DNA of 26,977 nt from Coriobacteriaceae bacterium (GCA_015062635.1 SUUF01000010.1:2310-29286), one strand, 5' to 3'. Numbered from the stretch's first letter, positions 1 through 7,531 are shown. Notes: generated by a model not told the origin, from the letters alone. Numbers and translations are program-made.

Positions 1-278
1 ACAAGCAAGTCGAGGCCCTCTTCGTGCACCGTGGCGTTCTTGCGTGCGAATCGCAGGAACAGCGGGCGCAGCAGCAGGAACGAGACGGCGGTGACGATGG
101 CGAACGCCGCTATCTGCACGGTAAGCTCGAGGTTCATGACATAGCACACGATGGCCGCGAGCGCGCCGAGCGAGAAATGGAAGAAGATGCCGCGCAGCTG
201 CACCATCTCGATGATGGCGAACAGGAAGAGGATGAAGCCCCAGATTCCCAGGACGAGGTTGAACGCGTTGTATTCCAC
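1..278 (-). CDS. NfeD-like membrane protein (partial, C-terminus outside window)
   Basis: Reading on the minus strand from a GTG at 278, an open frame of 92 codons runs off the window edge. The start lies 9 bases after the stop of the upstream small gene, with AAGGGAA as ribosome-binding site, so the two genes are probably translated together. The protein has about three hydrophobic segments: one near residues 8-25 and two packed at about 37-52 and 56-72, ending in LLLRPLFLRF. This is the arrangement of the NfeD membrane region (IPR-type NfeD proteins, often partnered with SPFH/flotillin-like proteins or membrane proteases and followed by a small soluble OB-fold domain). The OB-fold, if present, would be outside the window. 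The family call is from membrane pattern and the RP.F.RF end only, so it is moderate. Confidence 0.6.
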   Translation of the reverse strand, partial: MEYNAFNLVLGIWGFILFLFAIIEMVQLRGIFFHFSLGALAAIVCYVMNLELTVQIAAFAIVTAVSFLLLRPLFLRFARKNATVHEEGLDLL

Positions 279-287
279 GGCGTTCCC

Positions 288-386
288 TTAGCCCCAGACG
301 TGCAGCAGGTCGAGGATGACCATCGTGATGACGGCGGCGACGAGAATCTGGATGAGGTTTTGGGTATTCGGCGTGTATTTGGCCAT
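288..386 (-). CDS. 32-residue single-pass membrane peptide upstream of nfeD-like gene
   Basis: A 33-codon minus-strand frame starts with ATG at 386 behind the ribosome-binding site AAGGAGCC and ends with TAA at 288. The product begins MAKYTPNTQNL and then is almost entirely hydrophobic (ILVAAVITMVILDLLHVWG). It is a typical tiny one-helix membrane protein. Its stop codon is 9 bases from the GTG of the NfeD-like gene, so it heads that operon. I do not recognise a named family; it may be a small subunit or regulator of the NfeD membrane complex, which is inference from position only. The good ribosome-binding site and spacing argue that it is real. Confidence 0.6.
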   Translation of the reverse strand: MAKYTPNTQNLIQILVAAVITMVILDLLHVWG

Positions 387-437
387 GTGGGCTCCTTGGT
401 TCGGTTGAGGCGAATCTGCGAAAGCATACCATAAGGA

Positions 438-471
438 AACCCGGCGGCGGGTTCATTCCCAACGCCGGGTT
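438..471 (-). terminator. Hairpin downstream of the acyl-CoA ligase
   Basis: A perfect 9-bp inverted repeat (AACCCGGCG at 438-446, CGCCGGGTT at 463-471) with a 16-base loop lies 36 bases after the stop of the minus-strand ligase gene. On that strand it is followed by a moderately T-rich stretch, not a clean T run, so termination is likely but weak. Confidence 0.45.
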
Positions 472-506
472 GTGGAGATGCGGTTAGGTTTTCGCGATTC
501 GCGCGC

Positions 507-2147
507 TTAGGCTTCGCTTTCGCGTTCGACCAGGCGGGTTGCGCCATACCGTTCGCGCAGCACCGGCTTCTCGATCTTGCCGGTTGGGTTGCGCGGCACG
601 TCGTCGAAGATGATGCGGCGCGGACGCTTGTAGCGCGGCATGTCGAGGCAGAACTCGTTCACCTGCTCCTCGGTGAGTGTGTGGCCGGGCTTGACCTCGA
701 TGATGGCGGTGGCGATTTCGCCCAGGCGTGCATCGGGCAGACCGATGACGGCGACGTCCTTGATGTCGGGGTGCGCCCGCAGGAAGTCCTCGATTTGCAC
801 GGGGTAGATGTTCTCGCCGCCCGAGATGACGACGTCCTTCTTGCGGTCGACCAGGTAGATGAACCCGTCGGCGTCGACCTCGGCCATGTCGCCAGTGTAC
901 AGCCAGCCGTCCTTGAGCACCTCGTCGGTGGCTTCGGGGTTGTTGTAATAGCACGTCATCACGCCGCGGCCACGCACGCACAGCTCGCCGACCTCGCCGC
1001 TGCCGGGCGTTACGGGCGTGCCGTCATCGCCGCGCACTTCGGCTTGCCAGCCGTAGCCGGGGATGCCGATGGCGCCCACCTTGTGGATGTTCTCGACGCC
1101 CAGATGCACGCAGCCAGGGCCGATGGACTCAGAGAGCCCGTAGTTCGTGTCGTACGCGTGGTTCGGGAAGTAGGTCTTCCAGCGCTTGATGAGCGAGGGC
1201 GGCACCGGCTGCGCGCCGATGTGCATCAAGCGCCACTGGCTCAGGCGGTAATCGTCGAGGTTGACCTCGCCCGACTCGATGGCATCGAGGATATCCTGCG
1301 CCCACGGCACGAGCAGCCAGACGATCGTGCAGTTCTCTTCGGAAACCGTGCGAAGGATCCATTCGGGCTTCACGCCGCGCAGCAGCACGGCGCGGCTTCC
1401 GCTGCGCAGGCTGCCGAACCAGTGCATTTTCGCGCCGGTATGGTACAGCGGCGGAATGCACAGGAACACGTCATCGCGCGTCTGCCCATGGTGCGCATGC
1501 TCGGCCTCGGCCGAAGCCACGAGGCTTTCGTGGTTGTGCAGGATGGCCTTCGGGAAACCGGTCGTGCCCGAGCTGAAGTAGATGGCCGCGTCGTCGGTGT
1601 CCGAGAGCATCACGTCGGGCTCCTCGGCGGCGAAGTGCCGGATGCGCTCGTCGTAGCTGTCGGCGAACGACGGGCACTCGGCGCCCACGAAGTAGATGCG
1701 CTCGATGGCGGGAATCTTGTCGGCGATCTTCTCCATGCGGCTCGTGAATTCGGGCCCGAATATGAGCGACGTCGAGTCGGAGAGGTCGAGGCAGTACTTG
1801 ATCTCGTCGGCATCATACCGGTAGTTCAGCGGCACGGCCACCGCCCCCGCCTTCAGCACGCCGAAGTAGATGGGCAGCCACTCAAGGCAGTTCATCAGCA
1901 GGATGGCCACCTTGTCGCCGCGCTTCACCCCCGCATCGATAAGCAGGTGGGCGAAACGGTTCGCCTGCTCGTTGAACACGCGCCAGGAAATCTGGCGGCG
2001 GTAGCGGTTCGCGGGGTTGGTCTCGACGAGTTCGAATTCCCGCCACGATACGCCGCGATTATCGCGGACGGCGGGGTTCACCTCGACGAGGGCCGTCTCG
2101 TCGCCGCGCACATATGCGTTGTGCGCGAGCATATCGGTAATGGGCAT
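507..2147 (-). CDS. AMP-forming acyl-CoA synthetase (acid-CoA ligase)
   Basis: The 546-residue protein belongs to the ANL (class I adenylate-forming) superfamily. It would activate a carboxylic acid with ATP to an acyl-adenylate and pass it to CoA. Visible motifs in order are the phosphate loop YFSSGTTGFPKA (about 190-201), GLSES in the middle, YTGDMAEVDADG, the hinge segment DRKKDVVISGGENIYP and PTGKIEK with the thioester/adenylation lysine at about 524. Length is normal. The start at 2147 is supported by AAAGGGG seven bases upstream. The substrate cannot be read from the sequence; long-chain fatty acid ligase-like and carnitine or bile-acid ligase-like annotations are all possible. Odd feature: residues 20-39 and 40-59 form a tandem 20-residue repeat (12 of 20 identical) before the N-terminal domain. 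The gene stands alone with a divergent stress-protein gene upstream. Confidence 0.9.
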   Translation of the reverse strand: MPITDMLAHNAYVRGDETALVEVNPAVRDNRGVSWREFELVETNPANRYRRQISWRVFNEQANRFAHLLIDAGVKRGDKVAILLMNCLEWLPIYFGVLKAGAVAVPLNYRYDADEIKYCLDLSDSTSLIFGPEFTSRMEKIADKIPAIERIYFVGAECPSFADSYDERIRHFAAEEPDVMLSDTDDAAIYFSSGTTGFPKAILHNHESLVASAEAEHAHHGQTRDDVFLCIPPLYHTGAKMHWFGSLRSGSRAVLLRGVKPEWILRTVSEENCTIVWLLVPWAQDILDAIESGEVNLDDYRLSQWRLMHIGAQPVPPSLIKRWKTYFPNHAYDTNYGLSESIGPGCVHLGVENIHKVGAIGIPGYGWQAEVRGDDGTPVTPGSGEVGELCVRGRGVMTCYYNNPEATDEVLKDGWLYTGDMAEVDADGFIYLVDRKKDVVISGGENIYPVQIEDFLRAHPDIKDVAVIGLPDARLGEIATAIIEVKPGHTLTEEQVNEFCLDMPRYKRPRRIIFDDVPRNPTGKIEKPVLRERYGATRLVERESEA

Positions 2148-2377
2148 GCGCGCCCCTTTCTTCCGTTTACACGTAATTTACCCATACTACCAGTTCGTGC
2201 ATGGCAATGCCATGATGCGCCCGGCACCGGGACGTGTCGCGCCCGAATGGTTGTGCGGCGCGAATGCGCGAAGCGCCCCGCGGCGATTCCGCGAATGCTT
2301 CGCGCGTCTGCATGCGTTGGCGTTACAATGGTGATGAGCCCGATATATCAGCGAGTCCGGTGGGTAAGGAGTCGATC

Positions 2378-2848
2378 ATGATCTATCAGAATGTTCTCGT
2401 TCCCTACGATAAATCGAGCCATGCCCAGCACGCCCTGCAGACGGCGTTGAAGCTCGTGTCCGACGACCCCGCGGCCATCGTGAACGTGCTCTATGTGGCG
2501 GAAGCGCCCGAAACGCACGATGCCGCCTCCGATTTCGCGGCCCGCATGGTGGGCATGCAGACAGCGGTGGCTCAAGCCGGGCACGAGATGGAGCGCGAGT
2601 TCCGCGATCGCCGCAAGCACGAGATCAGCGAGGCCATCGCGCAGACCGTGGCCGATTGCCCGAACGAGGTGGTGGTGCAGGTCGCGACCGGTCGTCCGCA
2701 TCATGCCATCCTCAATTACGCCTACGACCACGAGTGCGACCTCATCGTCATGGGATGCCGGGGCCTGAACGCGCTGCAGGGCATGATCGGCAGCGTAAGC
2801 TATGCCGTCTTGCGCTCGTCCGAGGTTCCCGTGTTTGTCGTGAAATAG
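2378..2848 (+). CDS. Universal stress protein, UspA family (first of a pair)
   Basis: The 156-residue protein begins MIYQNVLVPYDKSSHAQHAL, the usual first strand and DxS of the Usp Rossmann-like fold, and ends with DLIVMGCRGLNAL...GSVSYAVL...VPVFVVK, the ATP-binding type loop. The G-2x-G stretch is followed by eight rather than the usual nine residues before G-S. Such proteins are small cytoplasmic dimers that bind ATP and respond to starvation or redox stress; the exact role is not visible. The start at ATG 2378 is chosen because TAAGGAG lies seven to eight bases upstream; an in-frame upstream extension to 2234 has no ribosome-binding site. A TACAAT sequence at 2324-2329 may be the -10 element. 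A second Usp gene follows after 131 bases. Confidence 0.93.
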   Translation: MIYQNVLVPYDKSSHAQHALQTALKLVSDDPAAIVNVLYVAEAPETHDAASDFAARMVGMQTAVAQAGHEMEREFRDRRKHEISEAIAQTVADCPNEVVVQVATGRPHHAILNYAYDHECDLIVMGCRGLNALQGMIGSVSYAVLRSSEVPVFVVK

Positions 2849-2979
2849 CCAAATCGGCACCGCTGTTTGCCTGCGCGCGGGCGCACGGCAATTTCCTGCG
2901 GCCAATGCCCATTTCGCACGTTTCATTTTGCGTGTTTAGGTAGATAATATGATCATCGGATAACAGAGAGGTGGATACT

Positions 2980-3405
2980 ATGTTCAAGAACATCATGGTC
3001 GCATTCGACGGTTCCGAACTGGCCGAGAAGGCCCTGAAGATGGGCGAGGAAATCGCAGTCCAGAACGGCGCCACCCTGCATGTGTTCCATACCAATATCA
3101 TTGCGGCATCGCTGTCGAATCAGGCTGCGAATTCCCCCGCACTCCAGGATATGCTCAACGTCGCCGGCAACAAGGTGCGCGACAAGGCGCAGGAGATGCT
3201 GAAGGATTCCGGCTGCACTTACCAGATCATCGTGCAGAACCATCCTGCGGCCCCGCGTCCCATCATCGATTATTCCGAGCGCAACAACATCGACCTCATC
3301 ATCATGGGCAGCCGCGGACTCGGCACGATGAAGCAATACTTCGGCTCCGTCGCGCATTCCGTCCTGAATGTCACGCGCATCCCCACGCTCATCATCAAGG
3401 AATAA
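2980..3405 (+). CDS. Universal stress protein, UspA family (second of a pair)
   Basis: The 141-residue protein starts MFKNIMVAFDGSELAEKAL and ends IDLIIMGSRGLGTM...GSVAHSVL...IPTLIIKE, a clear single-domain Usp with the glycine-rich ATP-binding loop (again with eight residues between the second glycine and G-S). ATG at 2980 is preferred over an in-frame GTG at 2971 because AGAGAGG sits seven to nine bases before the ATG and overlaps the GTG. A likely -10 element GATAAT is at 2943-2948, so it probably has its own promoter. It is only a distant paralogue of the preceding Usp gene. A strong terminator follows at 3438. Confidence 0.93.
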   Translation: MFKNIMVAFDGSELAEKALKMGEEIAVQNGATLHVFHTNIIAASLSNQAANSPALQDMLNVAGNKVRDKAQEMLKDSGCTYQIIVQNHPAAPRPIIDYSERNNIDLIIMGSRGLGTMKQYFGSVAHSVLNVTRIPTLIIKE

Positions 3406-3437
3406 AAGCGCAAGCCGATATACGTGCGATAGGCATG

Positions 3438-3463
3438 AGGCGCCCTCCGGGGCGCCTTCTTTA
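3438..3463 (+). terminator. Intrinsic terminator after the second usp gene
   Basis: An 8-bp perfect stem (AGGCGCCC at 3438-3445, GGGCGCCT at 3450-3457) with a four-base loop is followed by TTCTTT. It is 32 bases after the stop codon. Confidence 0.85.
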
Positions 3464-3508
3464 TATATGTGAAGAGTCGATAATTTCGGAATAGCCTTCT
3501 GACCAGGT

Positions 3509-3542
3509 AATTCATGAATTCATCACGTTTGGGCGATATACT
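3509..3542 (+). promoter_or_regulatory. Candidate promoter/operator of the CarD-like gene
   Basis: A perfect 12-bp palindrome AATTCATGAATT (3509-3520) sits where the -35 region would be relative to TATACT at 3537-3542. No good -35 hexamer is visible, which fits a regulated promoter. The palindrome is AT-rich and could be chance; its position is the main argument. Confidence 0.35.
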
Positions 3543-3566
3543 ATCCAGATATTGAGGGGAGTTGGC

Positions 3567-4061
3567 ATGAGCTATCAAATCGAAGACTACGTCCTGAAGG
3601 GCGCCGATGTGTATCGTATTGTGGGAGTCGAGGAGCGAGCCCTCGGCGGTCTGCCGCCCGAAAATTATTTCGTCCTGGATGTAGCGTACCCCTCGAAGCA
3701 CAAGCAGGGCATGTCGTACATTCCCGTTTCGAAGGCCGACATGAGCATTCGCCCCGTCCCGTCCGAGGGCGACATCAATGCGCTATTCGACGCGAACGAG
3801 CCGGGCGAGCTCGAGTGGGTCGACAACCGCAACAAGCGCATCAACGAGGCTCGCGGCATCATCTCGTCAGGCGATTTGCGCCAGATCGTGCGCCTGGTGC
3901 GCATTTACCGCAAGCGGTCTGCCGATGTTCCCGACAAGGAGCTTTCGACGAAAGACCGCGAGATGGAAGGGCGGTGCTTCGATTTGCTCTCGCACGTGAT
4001 GGCCGCATCCTGCGACCTTTCCGCCGAGCGCTCGAGCCAGCTGGTCGACCAATTGCTCTAG
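3567..4061 (+). CDS. CarD/CdnL-like transcription regulator
   Basis: The 164-residue protein has the two-part build of CarD/CdnL proteins. The N-terminal part (about 1-65, IEDYVLKGADVYRIVGVEE...ENYFVLDVAY...YIPVSKADMSIRPV) resembles the Tudor-like RNA-polymerase interacting domain. The rest is helical, with ELEWVDNRNKRINEARGIISSGDLRQIVRLVRIYRKR and LSTKDREMEGRCFDLLSHVMA, matching the family pattern of a W..R.K..E....GD...v..vvR.L..R block and then a ls..e...l..A...L block. CarD binds the RNA polymerase beta subunit and stabilises open complexes at many promoters. The start at ATG 3567 has GAGGGGA seven bases upstream; the frame could extend to a TTG at 3552, inside that site. It is monocistronic, between two terminators. 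Confidence 0.85.
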   Translation: MSYQIEDYVLKGADVYRIVGVEERALGGLPPENYFVLDVAYPSKHKQGMSYIPVSKADMSIRPVPSEGDINALFDANEPGELEWVDNRNKRINEARGIISSGDLRQIVRLVRIYRKRSADVPDKELSTKDREMEGRCFDLLSHVMAASCDLSAERSSQLVDQLL

Positions 4062-4103
4062 GACAAGGCGCCTGTCGCGCCGTACCGCAAGAACCCGTTT
4101 CGT

Positions 4104-4138
4104 GGCGTCCGCCTCTCCTCTGGGCGGACGCCTTTTTC
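4104..4138 (+). terminator. Intrinsic terminator after the CarD-like gene
   Basis: A perfect 10-bp stem (GGCGTCCGCC at 4104-4113, GGCGGACGCC at 4123-4132) with a nine-base loop is followed by TTTTT. Confidence 0.9.
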
Positions 4139-4224
4139 GTGGGCGTAATCCCGCAATTGCCGTCCGCTTGCATTCGGACTGCAAATGGGTTTCTTTCAAA
4201 ATCATAGTGCGAGCCGATAATGAA

Positions 4225-4242
4225 CGGTTGAACCGCTATAAT
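4225..4242 (+). promoter_or_regulatory. Promoter -10 with adjacent palindrome, crotonase gene
   Basis: A consensus TATAAT lies at 4237-4242, 58 bases before the crotonase ATG. Directly upstream is the 11-base palindrome CGGTTGAACCG (4225-4235), placed between the -35 and -10 positions, where a repressor would act. No good -35 hexamer is seen at 17 bases spacing. Confidence 0.5.
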
Positions 4243-4299
4243 GTGGCGAAACAGGTTGCAGTGCCTGTTGCTGAGCAAACAATGAGAGAGGAATGTTTC

Positions 4300-5181
4300 A
4301 TGAGCGTTTATCAGGATGCTTACTACCTGCCCGAATTCACGTATGAGTACAACAAGCTCAACGTCGAGGTTCGCGGCCCCATTCATGTCGTCGCTTTCAA
4401 CGACGCTGCCAACCTGAATGCCATGTCCTACGAGCAGATGGCTGAGTTCAACGACTACCTGAAGAAGGTCCGCATGGACCCGGATTGCCGCGCCATCGTC
4501 CTCACCGGCGAGGGCCGCGCCTTCTGCGCCGGCTTCAACCTGAACGACCTCAACCTCGAGCCGCCGGTAGAGGAGGGCATGGGCCGTGCTCAGCGCGACT
4601 ACTACATCATGCAGACCATCTGCTCCGACCAGGCTGTGAACATGCGCGCCTGCCCGCAGGTCATCATCGGCGCCCTGAAGGGCTTCGCCATCGGCGGCGG
4701 CCTCTCGCTGTCCTGCGCGTGCGATATGCGCGTCCTCGGCGAGTCCTACAGCATGCAGGCCGGCTACCTGAACATCGGCCTCACCGGCACCGACATGTCC
4801 GGTTCTTACTATCTGCCCCGCATCGTCGGATACGCCCGCGCTGCCGAGGCGCTCATGACCGCTCGCCGCATCAAGGCTGAGGAGCTCGTGGCTTGGGGCT
4901 TCGGCAACAAGCTCGTCGCCGACGACGACGTCGTCGAAGAGGCCGTGAAGATGGCCGAGATGTGCTGCAAGAACTCCGCCCCGATGGGCCTGCGCCTCAC
5001 CAAGTCGAGCCTGCAGTCCAGCCTCGACAACAGCTTCGACGCCCAGATCCAGATGGAGAACCGCAACCAGGTTCTGGCTTCCCAGACCGACGACGCTCGC
5101 CGCGGCGTTGTGAAGATGAACCCGAAGATGCGCGAGGACGTCAAGGCGCATCCCGAGAACTACGCGTTCCGCAACCTGTAA
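4300..5181 (+). CDS. Enoyl-CoA hydratase/isomerase (crotonase) family protein
   Basis: The 293-residue protein is a crotonase. The two oxyanion-hole segments are clear: GRAFCAGFNL (about 72-81) and GFAIGGGLSLSCACDM (about 128-143), followed by NIGLTGTDMSGSYYLPRIVG (about 158-177) and the usual AAEALMTARRIKAEEL...WG..NKLV region. Members hydrate, dehydrate, isomerise or hydrolyse acyl-CoA thioesters. Both glutamates that act in classical hydratases are absent: the GGG-x-E-L position is Ser136, and the second falls near Tyr156. Instead Asp165 lies in GTDMSGS, as in other lineages of the superfamily, so the reaction may not be simple hydration. The start at ATG 4300 has AGAGAGG upstream; the longer in-frame start at 4102 lies in a terminator. 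Codon use (TCC for serine, GCC/GCT for alanine) suggests very high expression. Own promoter and terminator. Confidence 0.9.
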   Translation: MSVYQDAYYLPEFTYEYNKLNVEVRGPIHVVAFNDAANLNAMSYEQMAEFNDYLKKVRMDPDCRAIVLTGEGRAFCAGFNLNDLNLEPPVEEGMGRAQRDYYIMQTICSDQAVNMRACPQVIIGALKGFAIGGGLSLSCACDMRVLGESYSMQAGYLNIGLTGTDMSGSYYLPRIVGYARAAEALMTARRIKAEELVAWGFGNKLVADDDVVEEAVKMAEMCCKNSAPMGLRLTKSSLQSSLDNSFDAQIQMENRNQVLASQTDDARRGVVKMNPKMREDVKAHPENYAFRNL

Positions 5182-5209
5182 GAAGAGTTGCTACCGAGGT
5201 AGGAATACG

Positions 5210-5242
5210 ATGCGCGGCTGCTTTGGTGGCCGCGCATTTTTT
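5210..5242 (+). terminator. Intrinsic terminator after the crotonase gene
   Basis: A 9-bp stem (ATGCGCGGC at 5210-5218, GCCGCGCAT at 5229-5237) with a ten-base loop ends in six T residues (5237-5242). Confidence 0.9.
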
Positions 5243-5334
5243 GCGGGCTGGTTGCTGCTGGCCCTGTGGCACAATCCTGCGTCCGCCAGGCCAACGGATA
5301 TCGACCGGCGGCCGCGTTAAAGGAGAATCAAACG

Positions 5335-5805
5335 ATGGATGAACATCTGATTGAAGGCATTCTGCATCACTTCCATGGGCTTTCGGGCTTCGATAGCATG
5401 CGCTGCGTCGCCATCGAGCCGGGCCGCGTGGTGATGAAGACGAAGGCACATCGCGGCCTCGAGAACATTTACGGCAACGTGCATGGCGGTTCCATCATGA
5501 CGCTCGTCGACATGACGGCCAGCGCGGCCGGCTTCTCGCTGGGCAAGCACGTCATCACGCTGTCGTCGAACACGAACTTCGTACGTGCGCTGCCCACCAA
5601 TAACGAGGACATCAAGGTCGTCGCAGAGGTCGTGCACAACGGCAAGAGCACGATGATCGTCGAGACGAAGATCTACAACCCGGGGGGGAAGGTGGCCGTG
5701 CGCAACACCACCACGATGTACATCCCCAAGCTGGTCGAGCCCGACGAGCCCATCCTGAAGGCGCCTGCCGCCTACGATGCCGACTTCCGGAGCGAGGGCG
5801 AGTAA
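5335..5805 (+). CDS. Hotdog-fold thioesterase, PaaI-like
   Basis: The 156-residue protein has the single hotdog domain of PaaI/YdiI-type acyl-CoA thioesterases. The key stretch is NIYGNVHGGSIMTLVDMTASAA (about 44-65), with HGG at 50-52 and the likely catalytic Asp59. The strands that follow (TLSSNTNFVRALP, IKVVAEVVHNGKSTMIVETKIYN, KVAVRNTTTMYI) are also typical. It would hydrolyse a CoA thioester to free acid and CoA in the cytoplasm. Lying between a crotonase and a CoA-transferase, it probably releases the product or clears dead-end CoA esters of this pathway. The start at ATG 5335 is supported by AAAGGAG eight bases upstream. C-terminal residues 133-156 are an extension rich in acidic residues and proline. 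Confidence 0.88.
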   Translation: MDEHLIEGILHHFHGLSGFDSMRCVAIEPGRVVMKTKAHRGLENIYGNVHGGSIMTLVDMTASAAGFSLGKHVITLSSNTNFVRALPTNNEDIKVVAEVVHNGKSTMIVETKIYNPGGKVAVRNTTTMYIPKLVEPDEPILKAPAAYDADFRSEGE

Positions 5806-5877
5806 GGGCGTTTCCGCTTGCCGTGGTAGGGAAATGTGAAGGGTGCTTCACGTGTTGCCCCCCAAGTTTTGAAAATT

Positions 5878-5972
5878 GCCCGGTAAATAGTTCATTACCG
5901 GGCCAATAACCGGGTGAATTAAAGCTTTTAACCGTGCATTCGGTAGACGAAAACGCCGTTTTGGGTGATAAT
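5878..5972 (+). promoter_or_regulatory. Candidate operator and promoter of the CoA-transferase gene
   Basis: A perfect 9-bp inverted repeat, GCCCGGTAA (5878-5886) and TTACCGGGC (5895-5903), separated by 8 bases, is followed by a third related half-site TAACCGGGT (5907-5915). Downstream, TAGACG (5944-5949) and GATAAT (5967-5972) are spaced by 17 bases and form a fair sigma-70 type promoter. Operator sites upstream of -35 suggest an activator, but which protein binds is unknown. The inverted repeat has no T run on either side, so it is not a terminator. Confidence 0.5.
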
Positions 5973-6037
5973 CCATCCGATTAAGCAGTGATTCGGCGTA
6001 AGCCGAGAGGATACTTATGGGAAAGGAGACCAACTCA

Positions 6038-7351
6038 ATGACCACCACTGATCATCTGAATGGTTACGGCCCCCTTGCTGGTATCAAGATCGTCGAGCTC
6101 TGCACCTACGTCGCCGGCCCCGCAACTGTGCGCGTGCTGTCCGATATGGGCGCCGAGGTCATCAAGATCGAGCCGCCTTTTGGCGACGCCCAGCGCGTTC
6201 AGGGCCCGTGCTTTGGCTGCGGCCAGACCGAGACCGAGGACCCTACCTACGATCTCAACAACACCAACAAGAACTGGCTGTGCCTGAACACCAAGCACCC
6301 CGAAGGCCTCGAGGCCATGAAGAAGCTCATCGCCGAGGCTGACGTCTTCGTTACCAACACCCGTTCCAAGTCCCTCGTGAAGATGGGCCTCGACTATGAG
6401 ACCCTGCATGAGGAGTTCCCGGGCCTCATCTGGGCTCAGATGCGCGGCTACGGCGAGTTTGGCGTCGAGAAGGACAGTCCGGGCTATGACGCCGTCTGCT
6501 GGGCTGCCCGTGGTGGCGTTGCCGGCACCTTCCCGGAGCGCAACACCTCCCCGGCCATTCCGCCGCAAGCTTTCGGCGACTACAACTGCGCCGTCATGCT
6601 GGCTGCCGGCATCCTGGGTGCTATCGTCAACAAGCTGCGCACCGGCAAGGGCGACAAGGTTACCGTGAACCTGTACCACGGCGCCCTGTGGGCTGGTGGC
6701 ATCGGCATCTGCGCCACGCAGTTCGGCTCCCCGTATCCGAAGAGCCGCAAGAGCGTGCCGTCGCCGTTCAACAACACCTACAAGACCAAGGATGACAAGT
6801 GGATTTACATTTGCCAGCCGAACCACAACAAGTACTACAACGAGATGATGGAGATCATCGGCCGCGAGGATATGAAGGATAATCCGCGCTTCTGCCGCAT
6901 GGAGGACATCCAGCCCTACACCCATCATGAGCTCGTTGAGGTTCTCGACGCCGGCTTCGCGCAGAAGACCTTCGATGAGTGGGATCCGATCCTGCGCGAG
7001 CATCAGGTGCCGTTCCAGACCGTGTTCGACTACAAGGACATCGTCGCCGACGACGAGGCCTACGACAACGACGGCCTGCGCACCGTGCATTATGACGCCT
7101 TCGGCGATCGTGCCACGACCACTATCCCGATCCGCTTCGACAGCTTCGGTGATCCGCCGATGATCCTTTCCAAGCCCATCGGCTACCACACCGCCGAGTA
7201 CATGGAGAAGCTTGGCTACTCCGCCGAGGACATCAAGCGCCTCGAGGACGAGGGTGCCATCAAGTGCTGGCATGGCCAGGAGGTCCCGGACAAGATCTTC
7301 AAGTCCCGCCGCCAGGAAGCCGGCGAGGCCCCCTGCGTCTGGGAGCAGTAA
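6038..7351 (+). CDS. Class III CoA-transferase, FldA/HadA/CaiB-BaiF family
   Basis: The 437-residue protein is a CaiB/BaiF (family III) CoA-transferase, which moves CoA between acids through an enzyme-aspartyl anhydride. The N-terminal LAGIKIVELCTYVAGPATVRVLSDMGAEVIKIEPPFGD, the TYDLNNTNKN segment and the LVKMGLDYETL segment are typical. The likely catalytic aspartate is Asp151 in SPGYDAVCWAARGG. From memory of the family, the pattern (TYDL.N.NK, GYGE.G..KD.PG.D, ARGGV.GT) is closer to phenyllactate and 2-hydroxyisocaproate CoA-transferases (FldA, HadA) than to carnitine CaiB, so a 2-hydroxy, aryl or similar acid is possible; this is not proof. ATG 6038 is chosen because GGAAAGGAG lies eight bases upstream; an in-frame ATG at 6017 with GAGAGG is possible. 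Codon use indicates high expression. It is monocistronic. Confidence 0.9.
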   Translation: MTTTDHLNGYGPLAGIKIVELCTYVAGPATVRVLSDMGAEVIKIEPPFGDAQRVQGPCFGCGQTETEDPTYDLNNTNKNWLCLNTKHPEGLEAMKKLIAEADVFVTNTRSKSLVKMGLDYETLHEEFPGLIWAQMRGYGEFGVEKDSPGYDAVCWAARGGVAGTFPERNTSPAIPPQAFGDYNCAVMLAAGILGAIVNKLRTGKGDKVTVNLYHGALWAGGIGICATQFGSPYPKSRKSVPSPFNNTYKTKDDKWIYICQPNHNKYYNEMMEIIGREDMKDNPRFCRMEDIQPYTHHELVEVLDAGFAQKTFDEWDPILREHQVPFQTVFDYKDIVADDEAYDNDGLRTVHYDAFGDRATTTIPIRFDSFGDPPMILSKPIGYHTAEYMEKLGYSAEDIKRLEDEGAIKCWHGQEVPDKIFKSRRQEAGEAPCVWEQ

Positions 7352-7373
7352 AACCCCAGAACATAACCAAGAA

Positions 7374-7407
7374 AGAAGGGAGCCAGCCGGCTCCCTTCTT
7401 CTTTTCC
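7374..7407 (+). terminator. Intrinsic terminator after the CoA-transferase gene
   Basis: An 11-bp perfect stem (AGAAGGGAGCC at 7374-7384, GGCTCCCTTCT at 7389-7399) with a four-base loop is followed by TTCTTTTCC. The core GGGAGCC-N4-GGCTCCC is the same as in the terminator at 9910-9937. Confidence 0.92.
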
Positions 7408-7531
7408 GCAACCCGCAGATGCCGTTGCGGCCACCCTCCAGCGTCATTCCGAGCCGAAGGCGAGAAATCTCCCTCGTCGATACTACGTGTCGGTGAGGCG
7501 TCTCGGGTCCGGTCGGGCCGGGTGCGGCGGA

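Noticed and set aside
681..2381. 566-codon open frame on the plus strand
   Set aside because: It is the antisense shadow of the minus-strand ligase; its His/Val/Arg-rich translation has no domain and no ribosome-binding site.
6038..7351. Naming the CoA-transferase caiB and the dehydrogenases caiA
   Set aside because: The transferase looks closer to FldA/HadA than to CaiB, and no carnitine antiporter or ETF genes are seen, so carnitine gene names are not justified.
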